Source: Acidobacteria bacterium RIFCSPLOWO2_12_FULL_68_19
GTDB lineage: Bacteria > Acidobacteriota > Vicinamibacteria > Vicinamibacterales > UBA2999
NCBI GenBank assembly: GCA_001767525.1
Contig: MELF01000035.1
Location: 79,218-143,217, forward strand
Reading direction: 5' to 3'
DNA length: 64,000 nucleotides
Under the pieces are notes generated by a model. The model searched no databases and was not told the origin of the DNA. It saw nothing but the letters and a program-made list of their open reading frames with translations. Shown here in pieces: positions 11,826-23,493 of the stretch. A program made the translations under genes and the position numbers. Position 1 is the first letter of the stretch. Each line of letters begins with the position of its first letter.

Positions 11826-12275
11826 CTACTTCTTGCTCGAGATGATGACGGTCTTCATGAACGCGTCGCCGATGCTTTCCGAGGTCACCGTCGGATCCTC
11901 GGCAATCGCCAGGTGCACGATTCGCCGCTCATAGGGATTGAGTGGACCCATTTCTTGCGGTACCCCGCTCGCGCGCGCCTTCTCCGCAACGAAGTGCGCC
12001 ATCTGCCGCAACTCGATGTCCTTGTCCTTGCGGAACCCGTTGCAGTCGATCACGACGCGGTTGTCGTCGCCGAGCTGCTTGCGGAACGTCGTGGCGACGA
12101 TGTGCTGCAGCGCCTGGAGCCCTTCCCCGCCGCGTCGCACCAGCACGCCGCCGTCCTCGCCCTCGACGTCGATGCGCGTCGCCTCCGGCGTCTCCTCGAT
12201 CTTCGCCGTGAGAGACAACCCCATCGCCCCCACCACCAGGAGCACGAATTCGGTTATGTCGGTCGTCAGTGACAT
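11826..12275 (-). CDS. khpB: RNA-binding protein KhpB (Jag / SpoIIIJ-associated, KH + R3H)
   Basis: The 149-residue protein has a KH-like half (VLVRRGGEGLQALQHIVATTFRKQ, matching the GKxGxxLxALQ motif) and a C-terminal R3H domain (MGPLNPYERRIVHLAIAEDPTVTSES, with the conserved PxxRxxxH). The N-terminal Jag extension found in Firmicutes is absent. It is the usual downstream neighbour of yidC and binds RNA, in other bacteria with KhpA, to affect cell division and envelope functions. Its role here is inferred from the family. Confidence 0.88.
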   Translation of the reverse strand: MSLTTDITEFVLLVVGAMGLSLTAKIEETPEATRIDVEGEDGGVLVRRGGEGLQALQHIVATTFRKQLGDDNRVVIDCNGFRKDKDIELRQMAHFVAEKARASGVPQEMGPLNPYERRIVHLAIAEDPTVTSESIGDAFMKTVIISSKK

Positions 12276-12331
12276 GTCGTCGCCAGCTCCAGGCAGGTTT
12301 CAGGGGCCGCCTGCACGGCCGGCGGCACAGG

Positions 12332-14077
12332 CTATGGTTCGACCTGCCGCTTCTCGGCGCCGCTCGTGCGCCCTTCACCCACCTTCTTCACCCTCCGTTC
12401 GGCCGGCGGCCGGACGGTCGCCACCGCGGGCGGCCCGATCAGCCAATTCGTGAAGTACTGCTGGCCTATCGCCCAGAGGTTGCTCACGAACCAGTAGATG
12501 ACCAGGCCGCTCGGCGCCCACAGGAAGAAGACCGTGAACAGCATCGGCATGATCATCATCACGCGCTGCTGCGCCGGATCCGTCGTCGTTGGCGTGATCT
12601 TCGTCTGCCAGAACATCGTCACCGCCATGAGCACGGGGATGACGTAGTACGGATCGGGCTGGGAGAGGTCGGTGATCCACAAGCCGAATTCGGCGCCCCG
12701 CAGCTCGATCGACTGCGACAGCATCGAGTAGAACGCCAGCAGCACCGGGAACTGCAGCAGCATCGGAACGCAACCGCTCGCCGGATTCACGCCCTTCTCG
12801 CGGTAGAGATTCATGATCTCCGTGTTCATCTTCTGCCGCGCCGGATCGGTGACCTTCAGGTCCTTGTAGTGATCCTGGATCGTCTTGAGCTGGGGCTGGA
12901 GCGCCTGCATCTTGCGCATCGAGACAACACTCTTGTGCCGCAGCGGGAAGATCGCGAGGTTGATGCCGACGGTCAGGAGGACGATCGCCCACCCCCAGTT
13001 GCCGATGAATCCGTGGATCCACTGGAGCGCGCCGAGCAGCGGCACCGCCAGCCACCCGAAGACGCCGAAATTGATCGCCCGGACGAGCTCTGCGTCGATC
13101 GACCGCAGCAGGTCGAATTGCTTGGGCCCGAAAAAGAAGCGGACGCCCTGCGGTGCCTGCGGAAACGTGATGCTCAGCGCGACGAACTCGCGCGTCGTCT
13201 CGCCGGGTCCGGGGAGCGGCGTCGGACGGAACTCGAGCCGGGCCTGCCCGGGATTGAGCGCGGTCGCAAGGAAGTAATGGTCGTCGATGCCGGCAAACCG
13301 GAACTGCCCTTCGTTCACCGGCTGCTCGCCGAGGTTGGCCGCGGCAATGCGCGTGACCTCCCCGTCGCGGTGAAAGATCGCCTGCGGCGGCTGGGTGTAG
13401 TTGCCGGTGAAGAAGCTGCCACCCGCCGAGATCGCACCGAGGTCGCCGAGGCCGGCGCCCCAGAGCACCGTCGGATTGAGCGCGCGATCGCCTTGACGGA
13501 TGTCGGCGGAAAACGTGACGAGATACGTGCGCGGGTCGAACCGCAGCTCCTTGCGCGCGCGGAGTCCCGTCGTATCCTCGAAGTCGAACACGACGCTCGC
13601 TTCGTTCGTGTGGGCGTCCACGCGGCCGGCGGTATCGCCGCTCACGCGGTACAGCGCGCTGTTCAGCCGGCGCGTCAGCTCTTCATCGTCGACACGAAGG
13701 AGGAACGGGGTCGGCTGGTCGGCGTCGCGCGTCGACGGCACGAGATCGACCGGGGCGCCGCCAGGGTTCTGGTACCCCTTCAACCGCCAGCGGACGATCT
13801 TCCCACCGCGATTCGACAGCGTCGCGGTCACGGTGGAGGTTTCGACAACGATCTCCCGCTCGCCACGCTCGCCGACGACGACCGGCGCCGTTTCAGCCGG
13901 GGGGGCCGCCGGAGCCGGTGCGGGCGCCGGCGTGGCCCGTTCTGGCGCCGGCGCGGCTGTGCCCGGCGGCTGTGGGGTCTGGGTGCGCGGAGGAGGCGCA
14001 GGGGGGACAAACAGCGCCTGATAGCCGTACAGCACCAGGAACGACAGGACAACCGCAATGAGGACTCGACGTTCCAT
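12332..14077 (-). CDS. yidC: Membrane protein insertase YidC
   Basis: I chose the ATG at 14077 (MERRVLIAVVLSFLVLYGYQALFV), giving 581 residues. Upstream in-frame sequence would add 38 residues with no family similarity before this first transmembrane helix. A Pro/Ala-rich linker follows, then a large periplasmic beta domain (about residues 70-350). The Oxa1-like core follows (WGWAIVLLTVGINLAIFPLRHKSVVSMRKMQALQPQLK, ASGCVPMLLQFPVLLAFY), with a basic tail. It inserts membrane proteins alone or with SecYEG. It is followed by khpB and preceded, four bases away, by yidD. Confidence 0.94.
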   Translation of the reverse strand: MERRVLIAVVLSFLVLYGYQALFVPPAPPPRTQTPQPPGTAAPAPERATPAPAPAPAAPPAETAPVVVGERGEREIVVETSTVTATLSNRGGKIVRWRLKGYQNPGGAPVDLVPSTRDADQPTPFLLRVDDEELTRRLNSALYRVSGDTAGRVDAHTNEASVVFDFEDTTGLRARKELRFDPRTYLVTFSADIRQGDRALNPTVLWGAGLGDLGAISAGGSFFTGNYTQPPQAIFHRDGEVTRIAAANLGEQPVNEGQFRFAGIDDHYFLATALNPGQARLEFRPTPLPGPGETTREFVALSITFPQAPQGVRFFFGPKQFDLLRSIDAELVRAINFGVFGWLAVPLLGALQWIHGFIGNWGWAIVLLTVGINLAIFPLRHKSVVSMRKMQALQPQLKTIQDHYKDLKVTDPARQKMNTEIMNLYREKGVNPASGCVPMLLQFPVLLAFYSMLSQSIELRGAEFGLWITDLSQPDPYYVIPVLMAVTMFWQTKITPTTTDPAQQRVMMIMPMLFTVFFLWAPSGLVIYWFVSNLWAIGQQYFTNWLIGPPAVATVRPPAERRVKKVGEGRTSGAEKRQVEP

Positions 14078-14081
14078 GCGG

Positions 14082-14414
14082 CTACTCCTGCAGCGGACGC
14101 ACGGGTGTGCGAGCGGATGGCACTGGATCCACGCCGTGTCCGCCGAGGGGATGGCAACGAGCCAGCCGGCGACTACCGAGCCACAGCCCATGGGCGGGAC
14201 CGTGGACCAACACCGCCTCGCGCGTGTAGTCCGCGCACGACGGATAGAATCGGCAACAGCCTCTAAATAACGGTGAAATAAGGATCTTATATGCCTTGAG
14301 CGCGCCCAGGACGACGATGGCCGTCGCCCCCGATAGGCGGTGGTGCCGGCTGGTGGCGCCCGCCGCGTTCGAGCGCAGCGCGGTAATCGGCTTCAACGCT
14401 GGGGAAGGACGCAT
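14082..14414 (-). CDS. yidD: Membrane protein insertion efficiency factor YidD
   Basis: The conserved YidD core is clear: LKAYKILISPLFRGCCRFYPSCADYTREAV with the paired-Cys CRFYPSC motif, then RRLARCHPLGGHGVDPVP. The frame overlaps the 3' part of rnpA in another frame, a common arrangement. The start is uncertain: ATGs at 14447 and 14414 and a TTG near 14396 are all possible, and the homologous region only begins near 14320. I use 14414. It lies four bases upstream of yidC and is thought to aid YidC-dependent insertion. Confidence 0.85.
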   Translation of the reverse strand: MRPSPALKPITALRSNAAGATSRHHRLSGATAIVVLGALKAYKILISPLFRGCCRFYPSCADYTREAVLVHGPAHGLWLGSRRLARCHPLGGHGVDPVPSARTPVRPLQE

Positions 14415-14691
14415 CGAGCATTTCCCGACGTGGAATGAGGACGACATCGAGGCTAGTGGTCACCTTCTGGCGCCTGAACACCTCGCGCGCCAGGCGTTTG
14501 GCGCGGTTGCGCTCGACCGCAGACCCGAGCTTTCGCGTCGCGGCAATCCCGAGCCGCGACACCTTGCCGCCATTCGGCAACACAACGAGCGTCATGAATC
14601 GGCCCCGCGCCCGGGCTCCTTTGCCGTAGACGCGCTCGAAATCGGACCTGCGCCGGATCCGTTCGGCCGCGGGCAACGCCTGGCCGCTCAT
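14287..14691 (-). CDS. rnpA: Ribonuclease P protein component
   Basis: The 134-residue basic protein starts MSGQALPAAERIRRRSDFERVYGKGARARGRF. It has the RNR motif of the family in SAVERNRAKRLAREVFRR near residue 60, preceded by RLGIAATRKLGSAV. It assists the RNase P RNA in 5' processing of tRNA precursors. It lies 27 bases downstream of rpmH, as in most bacteria. The C-terminal 20 or so residues extend beyond the family core and overlap yidD. Confidence 0.93.
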   Translation of the reverse strand: MSGQALPAAERIRRRSDFERVYGKGARARGRFMTLVVLPNGGKVSRLGIAATRKLGSAVERNRAKRLAREVFRRQKVTTSLDVVLIPRREMLDASFPSVEADYRAALERGGRHQPAPPPIGGDGHRRPGRAQGI

Positions 14692-14717
14692 GCCGGCCTT
14701 CCTGTCTGATCTCTGGC

Positions 14718-14870
14718 CTATCCTTCGTCGGCGACGGTCAGGCGCTTACGACCTTTGGCCCGGCGGCGCTTCAGGACGATCCGGCCGTCTTTCGTCGACA
14801 TCCGGATGCGAAACCCATGGGTCTTTCGACGCCGGCGTACGTTGGGCTGATAGGTGCGTTTGCCTTTCAT
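14718..14870 (-). CDS. rpmH: 50S ribosomal protein L34
   Basis: A 50-residue, very basic protein starts [20 protein letters not shown] and continues [20 protein letters not shown], matching the L34 signature (KRTYQPxxxxRKRxHGFRxRM). The ATG is at 14870-14868 and the stop TAG at 14720-14718. It is slightly longer than the usual 44-46 residues because of a short C-terminal tail (RLTVADEG). It heads the leftward rpmH-rnpA-yidD-yidC run next to the origin. Confidence 0.95.
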   Translation of the reverse strand: MKGKRTYQPNVRRRRKTHGFRIRMSTKDGRIVLKRRRAKGRKRLTVADEG

Positions 14871-14948
14871 GTTCTTCCCGTCGCCTGTGCGCCCCCTTGT
14901 CGAAGCGGGACGAATCGGTCTCGCGCGCGATGGCGCACAGAATTTTCA

Positions 14949-14978
14949 ATAGTAGTCGTCGCTTGCGCGAAGTGTCAA
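14949..14978 (-). promoter_or_regulatory. Probable sigma-70 promoter for rpmH
   Basis: On the minus strand a perfect -35 box TTGACA (14978-14973) is followed, after 18 bases, by TACTAT (14954-14949), a 4-of-6 match to TATAAT. It lies about 80 bases before the rpmH ATG and points leftward. Good -35 boxes are rare in such G+C-rich DNA, which adds weight. Confidence 0.6.
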
Positions 14979-15057
14979 CGACGTGTGCTACATTGCGCGC
15001 TTCGGCCGTGGCAATCATGGGCGGCGCTACTTGGGTTGCTTCGGTTTGTTCCCCAAG

Positions 15058-15089
15058 ATTTCCACACCTGTGGAAAACATTGTGGAAAA
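15058..15089. other. oriC: DnaA-box cluster, probable part of oriC
   Basis: Three 9-mers resembling the DnaA box TTATCCACA occur within 32 bases: ATTTCCACA (15058-15066), and on the other strand TTTTCCACA (15069-15077 and 15081-15089). The first two form an inverted pair. They lie between the divergent rpmH and dnaA genes, in a stretch (14871-15263) that has no gene. The location next to dnaA, the parS sites 7 kb away and the divergent gene orientation all point to the replication origin. No obvious long A+T-rich unwinding element is seen beside the boxes. Confidence 0.6.
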
Positions 15090-15263
15090 GCCGGGATTCC
15101 TGCCAGGTTAGTGCGAAATACCTTGGTTTTTGGGTTGCTTCGCCCGGGCGAAGGTCTCTAAGCGCATGATTTTCGGCCTCTGAACGCTCATCGTGGCCCT
15201 CAACCGCCCGTCGTACGGCTGTTCTTGAAGGCGAAAGTCAGCTTTTTCTTCGTGTTTTCCTCC

Positions 15264-16601
15264 ATGGACGCCAGTATCTGGGACCAGATCCTCTCCCGAG
15301 TCGAAACCAAGGTGAATCGGCATAGCTTCTACACCTGGTTCAAACCGACGGCGCTGGTGGTCGACGGCGGTCACGCGATCACCGTACGTGTGCCGAACCC
15401 GCTCTTCAAGGACTGGCTCACGAAGCATTACTCGGTCGTTCTCTCTGAGGCGCTCGCCGAGGTGCATCGCGCCGGCGCGGCGCTCGTGTTCGTCGCGGAA
15501 GGTATGCCACCCTCGCTGCCGCCGGCCGATGAAGCGCCGCCGCCGACCGAGGCACAACCTGCCGAGACGCGCGCCGCGACAGCCCCTGGCGGTCTCAACC
15601 CACGGTACACGTTCGATACGTTCATCGTCGGGCCGTCGAACCAGTTCGCGCACGCCGCCTGTCGGGCCGTCGCGGAGGCGCCATCGCGATCGTACAACCC
15701 GCTCTTCATCTATGGCGGGGTGGGGCTCGGCAAGACCCACCTGATGCACGCGATCGGCCATTACGTGCTGCAGCACGATCAGTCGCTCCGCCTCACCTAC
15801 ATCTCCTCAGAGCGTTTCATGAACGAGATGATCAACGCTCTGCGGTACGATCGCATCCTCGACTTCCGCGAGCGCTATCGATCGGTCGACGTCCTGCTCG
15901 TCGACGACATCCAGTTCGTCTCGGGCAAGGAAGGGACGCAGACCGAATTCTTCCACACGTTCAATGCGTTGTATGACGCACAGAAGCAGATCGTTCTGAG
16001 CAGCGATCACCCACCCCACGAAATCCCGGCCCTCGAGGAGCGGCTCCGATCGCGGTTTGAATGGGGGTTGATCGCCGACATCCAGCCGCCCGATATCGAG
16101 ACGAGGGTTGCGATCCTCAAGCGGAAGGCCGAAGCCGAGGCGGTACCGCTGCCAGACAGCGTCGCGATGTACATCGCGGGCCGGATCAAGTCGAACATCC
16201 GGGAGCTCGAAGGCTCGCTCATCCGGTTGATCGCGTATGCGTCGCTCACCGGGCGCGAGATCTCGCTCGATCTCACCCAGGACGTGCTGAAGAACGTCCT
16301 GGATCAGGACGAGAAGGCGGTCACGATCGAGACGATCCAACGGTTCGTCTCCGACTACTATCAGCTCAAGATCGCGGAGTTGAAGTCACGCAACAACTCG
16401 AAGTCGGTCGCCATGCCAAGGCAGATCGCGATGTACCTCTGCAAGACGCTGACAAACGCATCTCTGCCGGAGATCGGCCGCAGCTTCGGCGGCAAACACC
16501 ACTCGACGGTGATTCACTCACTGAAGAAGGTGGAAGACATGAGGAAGCGTGACGGGGATTTCAACAGCCTGATCAATAACTTTCTCGAATCGTTTCGCTG
16601 A
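15264..16601 (+). CDS. dnaA: Chromosomal replication initiator protein DnaA
   Basis: About 445 residues. Domain I is MDASIWDQILSRVETKVNRHSFYTWFKP. A Pro/Ala-rich domain II linker follows (about residues 85-110). The AAA+ domain III has the P-loop GGVGLGKTHLMHAIG, Walker B VLLVDDIQF and sensor blocks. Domain IV ends with the DnaA signature (AMPRQIAMYLCKTLTNASLPEIG, GGKHHSTVIHS). I chose the ATG at 15264; an ATG at 15225 would add 13 residues not seen in the family. It opens DNA at oriC. Confidence 0.95.
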   Translation: MDASIWDQILSRVETKVNRHSFYTWFKPTALVVDGGHAITVRVPNPLFKDWLTKHYSVVLSEALAEVHRAGAALVFVAEGMPPSLPPADEAPPPTEAQPAETRAATAPGGLNPRYTFDTFIVGPSNQFAHAACRAVAEAPSRSYNPLFIYGGVGLGKTHLMHAIGHYVLQHDQSLRLTYISSERFMNEMINALRYDRILDFRERYRSVDVLLVDDIQFVSGKEGTQTEFFHTFNALYDAQKQIVLSSDHPPHEIPALEERLRSRFEWGLIADIQPPDIETRVAILKRKAEAEAVPLPDSVAMYIAGRIKSNIRELEGSLIRLIAYASLTGREISLDLTQDVLKNVLDQDEKAVTIETIQRFVSDYYQLKIAELKSRNNSKSVAMPRQIAMYLCKTLTNASLPEIGRSFGGKHHSTVIHSLKKVEDMRKRDGDFNSLINNFLESFR

Positions 16602-16706
16602 ATTCGAACCCGTCCACAGCTGCGCTCCGCTCGAGGCTGTGCATGCTTTCCAGTGGCTGGAACACGCACAGGATCCGACAGGATCCCGAGCGTGAAATCC
16701 GGACAT

Positions 16707-16715
16707 TTATGCACA
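16707..16715 (+). other. DnaA box in the dnaA-dnaN gap
   Basis: TTATGCACA is a strong DnaA-box match (TTATNCACA). It lies in the 263-base gap between dnaA and dnaN, followed by an A+T-rich stretch (about 16725-16800) that is unusual for this genome and could be a DNA-unwinding element. This gap is therefore a second candidate for part of the origin. Confidence 0.5.
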
Positions 16716-16759
16716 ACGTAACCCCTTGATAGGAAAACACTAACGCTCGTAAATTAGTT

Positions 16760-16788
16760 TTTACGCAGCACCTTTTTTCCGTTATAAT
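16760..16788 (+). promoter_or_regulatory. Probable promoter for dnaN
   Basis: A perfect TATAAT (16783-16788) lies 17 bases after TTTACG (16760-16765; 4 of 6 to TTGACA), in an A+T-rich stretch 77 bases upstream of the dnaN ATG. It would drive dnaN-gyrB-gyrA. Confidence 0.5.
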
Positions 16789-16864
16789 TTCCTATCTCTT
16801 CTTCTCCTCTCAAAGAGGATCCGTCAACCGCGGACCGCCACTCCGCTTGAGGTCATCAACCGTT

Positions 16865-20519
<3,655 letters not shown>

Positions 20520-20549
20520 GCCCGGTCCTTCCGGACCCGACGCCAAGTC

Positions 20550-23012
20550 ATGAACACGGCCCCGAACAGAATCCCGGTCAACATCGAAGACGAAATGAAG
20601 CGCTCGTACATGGATTACGCCATGAGCGTAATCATCGGGCGAGCGCTGCCCGACGTGCGAGACGGCCTGAAGCCCGCGCATCGCCGCGTGCTGTACGCGA
20701 TGCGCCAGATGGGGCTGGCGTCGAATCGCGCCTACCGGAAGTGCGCGAAGATCGTCGGCGAGGTCATCGGCAACTACCACCCGCACGGCGACGCGCCGGC
20801 CTACGACACGCTGGTGCGCCTCGCCCAGGACTTCAACATGCGCTACCCCCTGGTGGACGGCCAGGGGAACTTCGGCTCGATCGACGGCGACCCTCCGGCG
20901 GCGTACCGCTACACCGAAGCGCGGCTGAAGCCGCTCGCCGAAGAGTTGATGGCGGATCTCGACGAGGACACCGTCGATTTCGTGCCCAATTTCGACGAGA
21001 CGACCGAGGAGCCGACCGTCCTCCCGGCGCCCTTCCCGAACCTGCTCGTGAACGGGTCGACGGGGATCGCCGTCGGCATGGCGACCAACGTGCCGCCGCA
21101 CAACATGCGCGAGGTGGTCGACGCGGCGATCTGGACGATCGAGAGCGCGCAGGCCGACGAGCCGCCGTCGCTCCCCGAGAAGCAGCGGAAGCTGCTCGAG
21201 CTGGTCCCCGGCCCCGACTTCCCCACCGGCGGCTACATCGTCGGCAGGCAGGGAATCCAGCAGGCGTACCTGACCGGCCGCGGCGCCGTCGTGATGCGCG
21301 CCCGGGCGGAGGTCGAGACCAGCAGAAAAGGCGACCGGTCATCGATCGTCGTGTCCGCGATTCCGTATCAGGTCAACAAGGCGAAACTCATCGAACGCGT
21401 CGCAGAGCTGGTGCGCGAGAAGGCGCTCGAAGGAATCTCCGACATCCGCGACGAGTCGGATCGTGAAGGCCTCCGCATCGTCATCGACCTGAAGCGCGGC
21501 GAGATCGCCGACGTGATCCTGAACAACCTGTACAAGCACACGGCGCTGCAGAGCAGCTTCGGGATCATCATGCTCGCCATCGTCGGCGGCCGGCCGAAGG
21601 TGCTGTCGCTCGTCGATTTGATCGACAATTTCGTCGAGTTCCGCCGCGAGGTGGTGCGCCGGCGGACCGAGTTCGAGCTGCGGAAGGCCGAAGCCCGGCG
21701 GCACGTCCTCGAAGGATTGAAGATCGCGCTCGACCACCTGGACGCGGTCATCGCGCTCATCCGCGCGGCGAAGAACCCGAGCGAGGCACGCGACGGCCTG
21801 ATGACACAGTTCGGCCTGACGCAAGTCCAGGCACAGGCCATTCTCGACATGCAGCTGCAACGGCTCACCGGCCTGGAGCGGCAGAAGATTCTCGATGAAC
21901 TCGCCGAGCTGCTCAGGCTGATCGAACGGCTGCTGGCGATCCTGTCGAGCGAGAAGCTGCTCATGCAGATCGTCGTCGACGAGCTCAGGGCCGTGCGCGA
22001 CAAGTACGGCGACGATCGGCGGACAGAGATCCTGCCCGAGGAAGGCGAGCTCCGGATCGAAGACCTCATCGCCGAGGAAGACATGGCGATCACGGTCAGC
22101 AACACCGGGTACATCAAGCGGACGGCGATTACGACCTACCGGAACCAGCGGCGGGGCGGCAAGGGCCGGATCGGGATGCGGACGCGCGAGGAGGACTTCG
22201 TCAGCCACCTGTTCGTCGCCTCCACGCACGCCTACATCATGATCTTCTCGGACCGCGGCCGCGCCTACTGGCTGAAGGTCCACGAGATTCCAGACGTAGG
22301 CCCGGACGGCCGCGGCAAGGCGATCGCGAACCTCGTGTCGATGGAGGAAGGCGAGCGCATTGCCGCCCTCCTGGCCGTCAAGGAGTTCGAGACCGACAGG
22401 TTCATCGTCATGGGGACGCGCAACGGGGTCGTCAAGAAGACCGAGCTCGCCTCCTTCAGCAATCCGCGCGCCGGCGGCATCATCGCCATGGGGGTGGAGG
22501 ACGGGGATGCGGTCATCGCGGCTCAGGTGTCCGACGGCAAGGGCGAGATCTTCATCGGCACCCGCGACGGCATGTCGATCAGGTTTGCCGAAAGCGACGT
22601 GCGGCCGATGGGACGCACCGCCTACGGCGTCCGCGGGATTTCGCTGCGCGAGGGCGACGCCGTGGTCGCCATGGAAGTGCTCCGGCCGGGAGGCACCATC
22701 CTGTCGGTGACCGAGCAGGGGTACGGTAAGCGCACCGGGCTCGACGAGTACCGGATGCAGGCGCGCGGCGGCATCGGTATCATCAACATCCAGACAAGCG
22801 AGCGTAACGGCAAGGTGGTCGGCATTGCGCAAGTGACCGACGACGAAGAGCTGATGCTGATCACGCAGCAAGGCAAGATCCTGCGCATGCCCGCAAAGGA
22901 CATCCGCACGATCGGCCGCGCCACGCAGGGCGTGAAGCTGATCGACATCGAAGGCGACGATCGCGCGGTCTCGATCGCGAGACTCGTGGAGAAGGACGAG
23001 GACGAGGGTTAG
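20550..23012 (+). CDS. gyrA: DNA gyrase subunit A
   Basis: The 820-residue protein starts [39 protein letters not shown]. The breakage-reunion domain has [16 protein letters not shown] and YRYTEARL with the catalytic Tyr. The C-terminal beta-pinwheel contains the GyrA box QRRGGKG, which separates gyrase from topoisomerase IV. It lies 30 bases after gyrB, and the two form the A2B2 gyrase. Confidence 0.96.
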   Translation: MNTAPNRIPVNIEDEMKRSYMDYAMSVIIGRALPDVRDGLKPAHRRVLYAMRQMGLASNRAYRKCAKIVGEVIGNYHPHGDAPAYDTLVRLAQDFNMRYPLVDGQGNFGSIDGDPPAAYRYTEARLKPLAEELMADLDEDTVDFVPNFDETTEEPTVLPAPFPNLLVNGSTGIAVGMATNVPPHNMREVVDAAIWTIESAQADEPPSLPEKQRKLLELVPGPDFPTGGYIVGRQGIQQAYLTGRGAVVMRARAEVETSRKGDRSSIVVSAIPYQVNKAKLIERVAELVREKALEGISDIRDESDREGLRIVIDLKRGEIADVILNNLYKHTALQSSFGIIMLAIVGGRPKVLSLVDLIDNFVEFRREVVRRRTEFELRKAEARRHVLEGLKIALDHLDAVIALIRAAKNPSEARDGLMTQFGLTQVQAQAILDMQLQRLTGLERQKILDELAELLRLIERLLAILSSEKLLMQIVVDELRAVRDKYGDDRRTEILPEEGELRIEDLIAEEDMAITVSNTGYIKRTAITTYRNQRRGGKGRIGMRTREEDFVSHLFVASTHAYIMIFSDRGRAYWLKVHEIPDVGPDGRGKAIANLVSMEEGERIAALLAVKEFETDRFIVMGTRNGVVKKTELASFSNPRAGGIIAMGVEDGDAVIAAQVSDGKGEIFIGTRDGMSIRFAESDVRPMGRTAYGVRGISLREGDAVVAMEVLRPGGTILSVTEQGYGKRTGLDEYRMQARGGIGIINIQTSERNGKVVGIAQVTDDEELMLITQQGKILRMPAKDIRTIGRATQGVKLIDIEGDDRAVSIARLVEKDEDEG

Positions 23013-23081
23013 TCGAAACGCTCCGCACGTCGATGGGAACATCGAGGCTCCGAGACGCCGAGACCACTGTGGCTGCTATTT

Positions 23082-23105
23082 CTCGGTGCCTTGGTGCCTC
23101 GGTGC
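23082..23105. repeat. Three tandem 8-base repeats (CTYGGTGC)
   Basis: CTCGGTGC, CTTGGTGC and CTCGGTGC follow one another directly, preceded by a related inverted stretch (CCGAGACGCCGAGACC near 23050-23066). The repeat sits right after gyrA and runs into the start of the next small gene. Confidence 0.7.
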
Positions 23106-23493
23106 TTCGTGGGCGCTTGTTGCGTTGATTCCTCTCGGCGCCGCCTGTGCCTGGCCGTCCCCCGAGCGCCAGTTCCTGATCGAGTTCTTCCAGGCCTGCC
23201 GCGTCTACGACACGACCGTGCTCGCCAGGCTCGCGACGGTCCCGTGCGACCCGCGAACGGACGGCGTCGTGCAAAGCTTCGCCATCGTGAAGATCGAGCG
23301 CGCGAACGGCGGCGCGGACCTCGCCCGGCGAGTGACGATTCGTGCGCGGGTGCGCTCCTGGGAGGGAGAGCTGTCCGAGCGTGCCATGACGCTCGACCTG
23401 GAGCGGCGCGACGGTCAGTGGAAAGTGACGAGCCTCACGCCACCTCGAGCTTCGCAAACTTCGCCCGCAGCGTCTTCTGCCCCACCGAGGTGA
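23086..23493 (+). CDS. Small secreted protein of unknown function
   Basis: The frame encodes 135 residues. A hydrophobic leader (ALVALIPLGAACAWPSP) looks like a signal peptide with a possible lipoprotein or signal-peptidase site. The body (ERQFLIEFFQACRVYDTTVLARLATVPCDPRTDGVVQSF) and the ending with DLERRDGQWKVTSL resemble DUF4440/NTF2-like 'accessory' folds in style, but I do not recognise the family. The GTG start lies inside the tandem repeat, so the true start may be downstream (TTG near 23132). The 3' end overlaps pcrA by 59 bases in the opposite direction, and the last 20 or so residues are low-complexity Ser/Pro/Ala. Confidence 0.5.
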   Translation: MPWCLGASWALVALIPLGAACAWPSPERQFLIEFFQACRVYDTTVLARLATVPCDPRTDGVVQSFAIVKIERANGGADLARRVTIRARVRSWEGELSERAMTLDLERRDGQWKVTSLTPPRASQTSPAASSAPPR

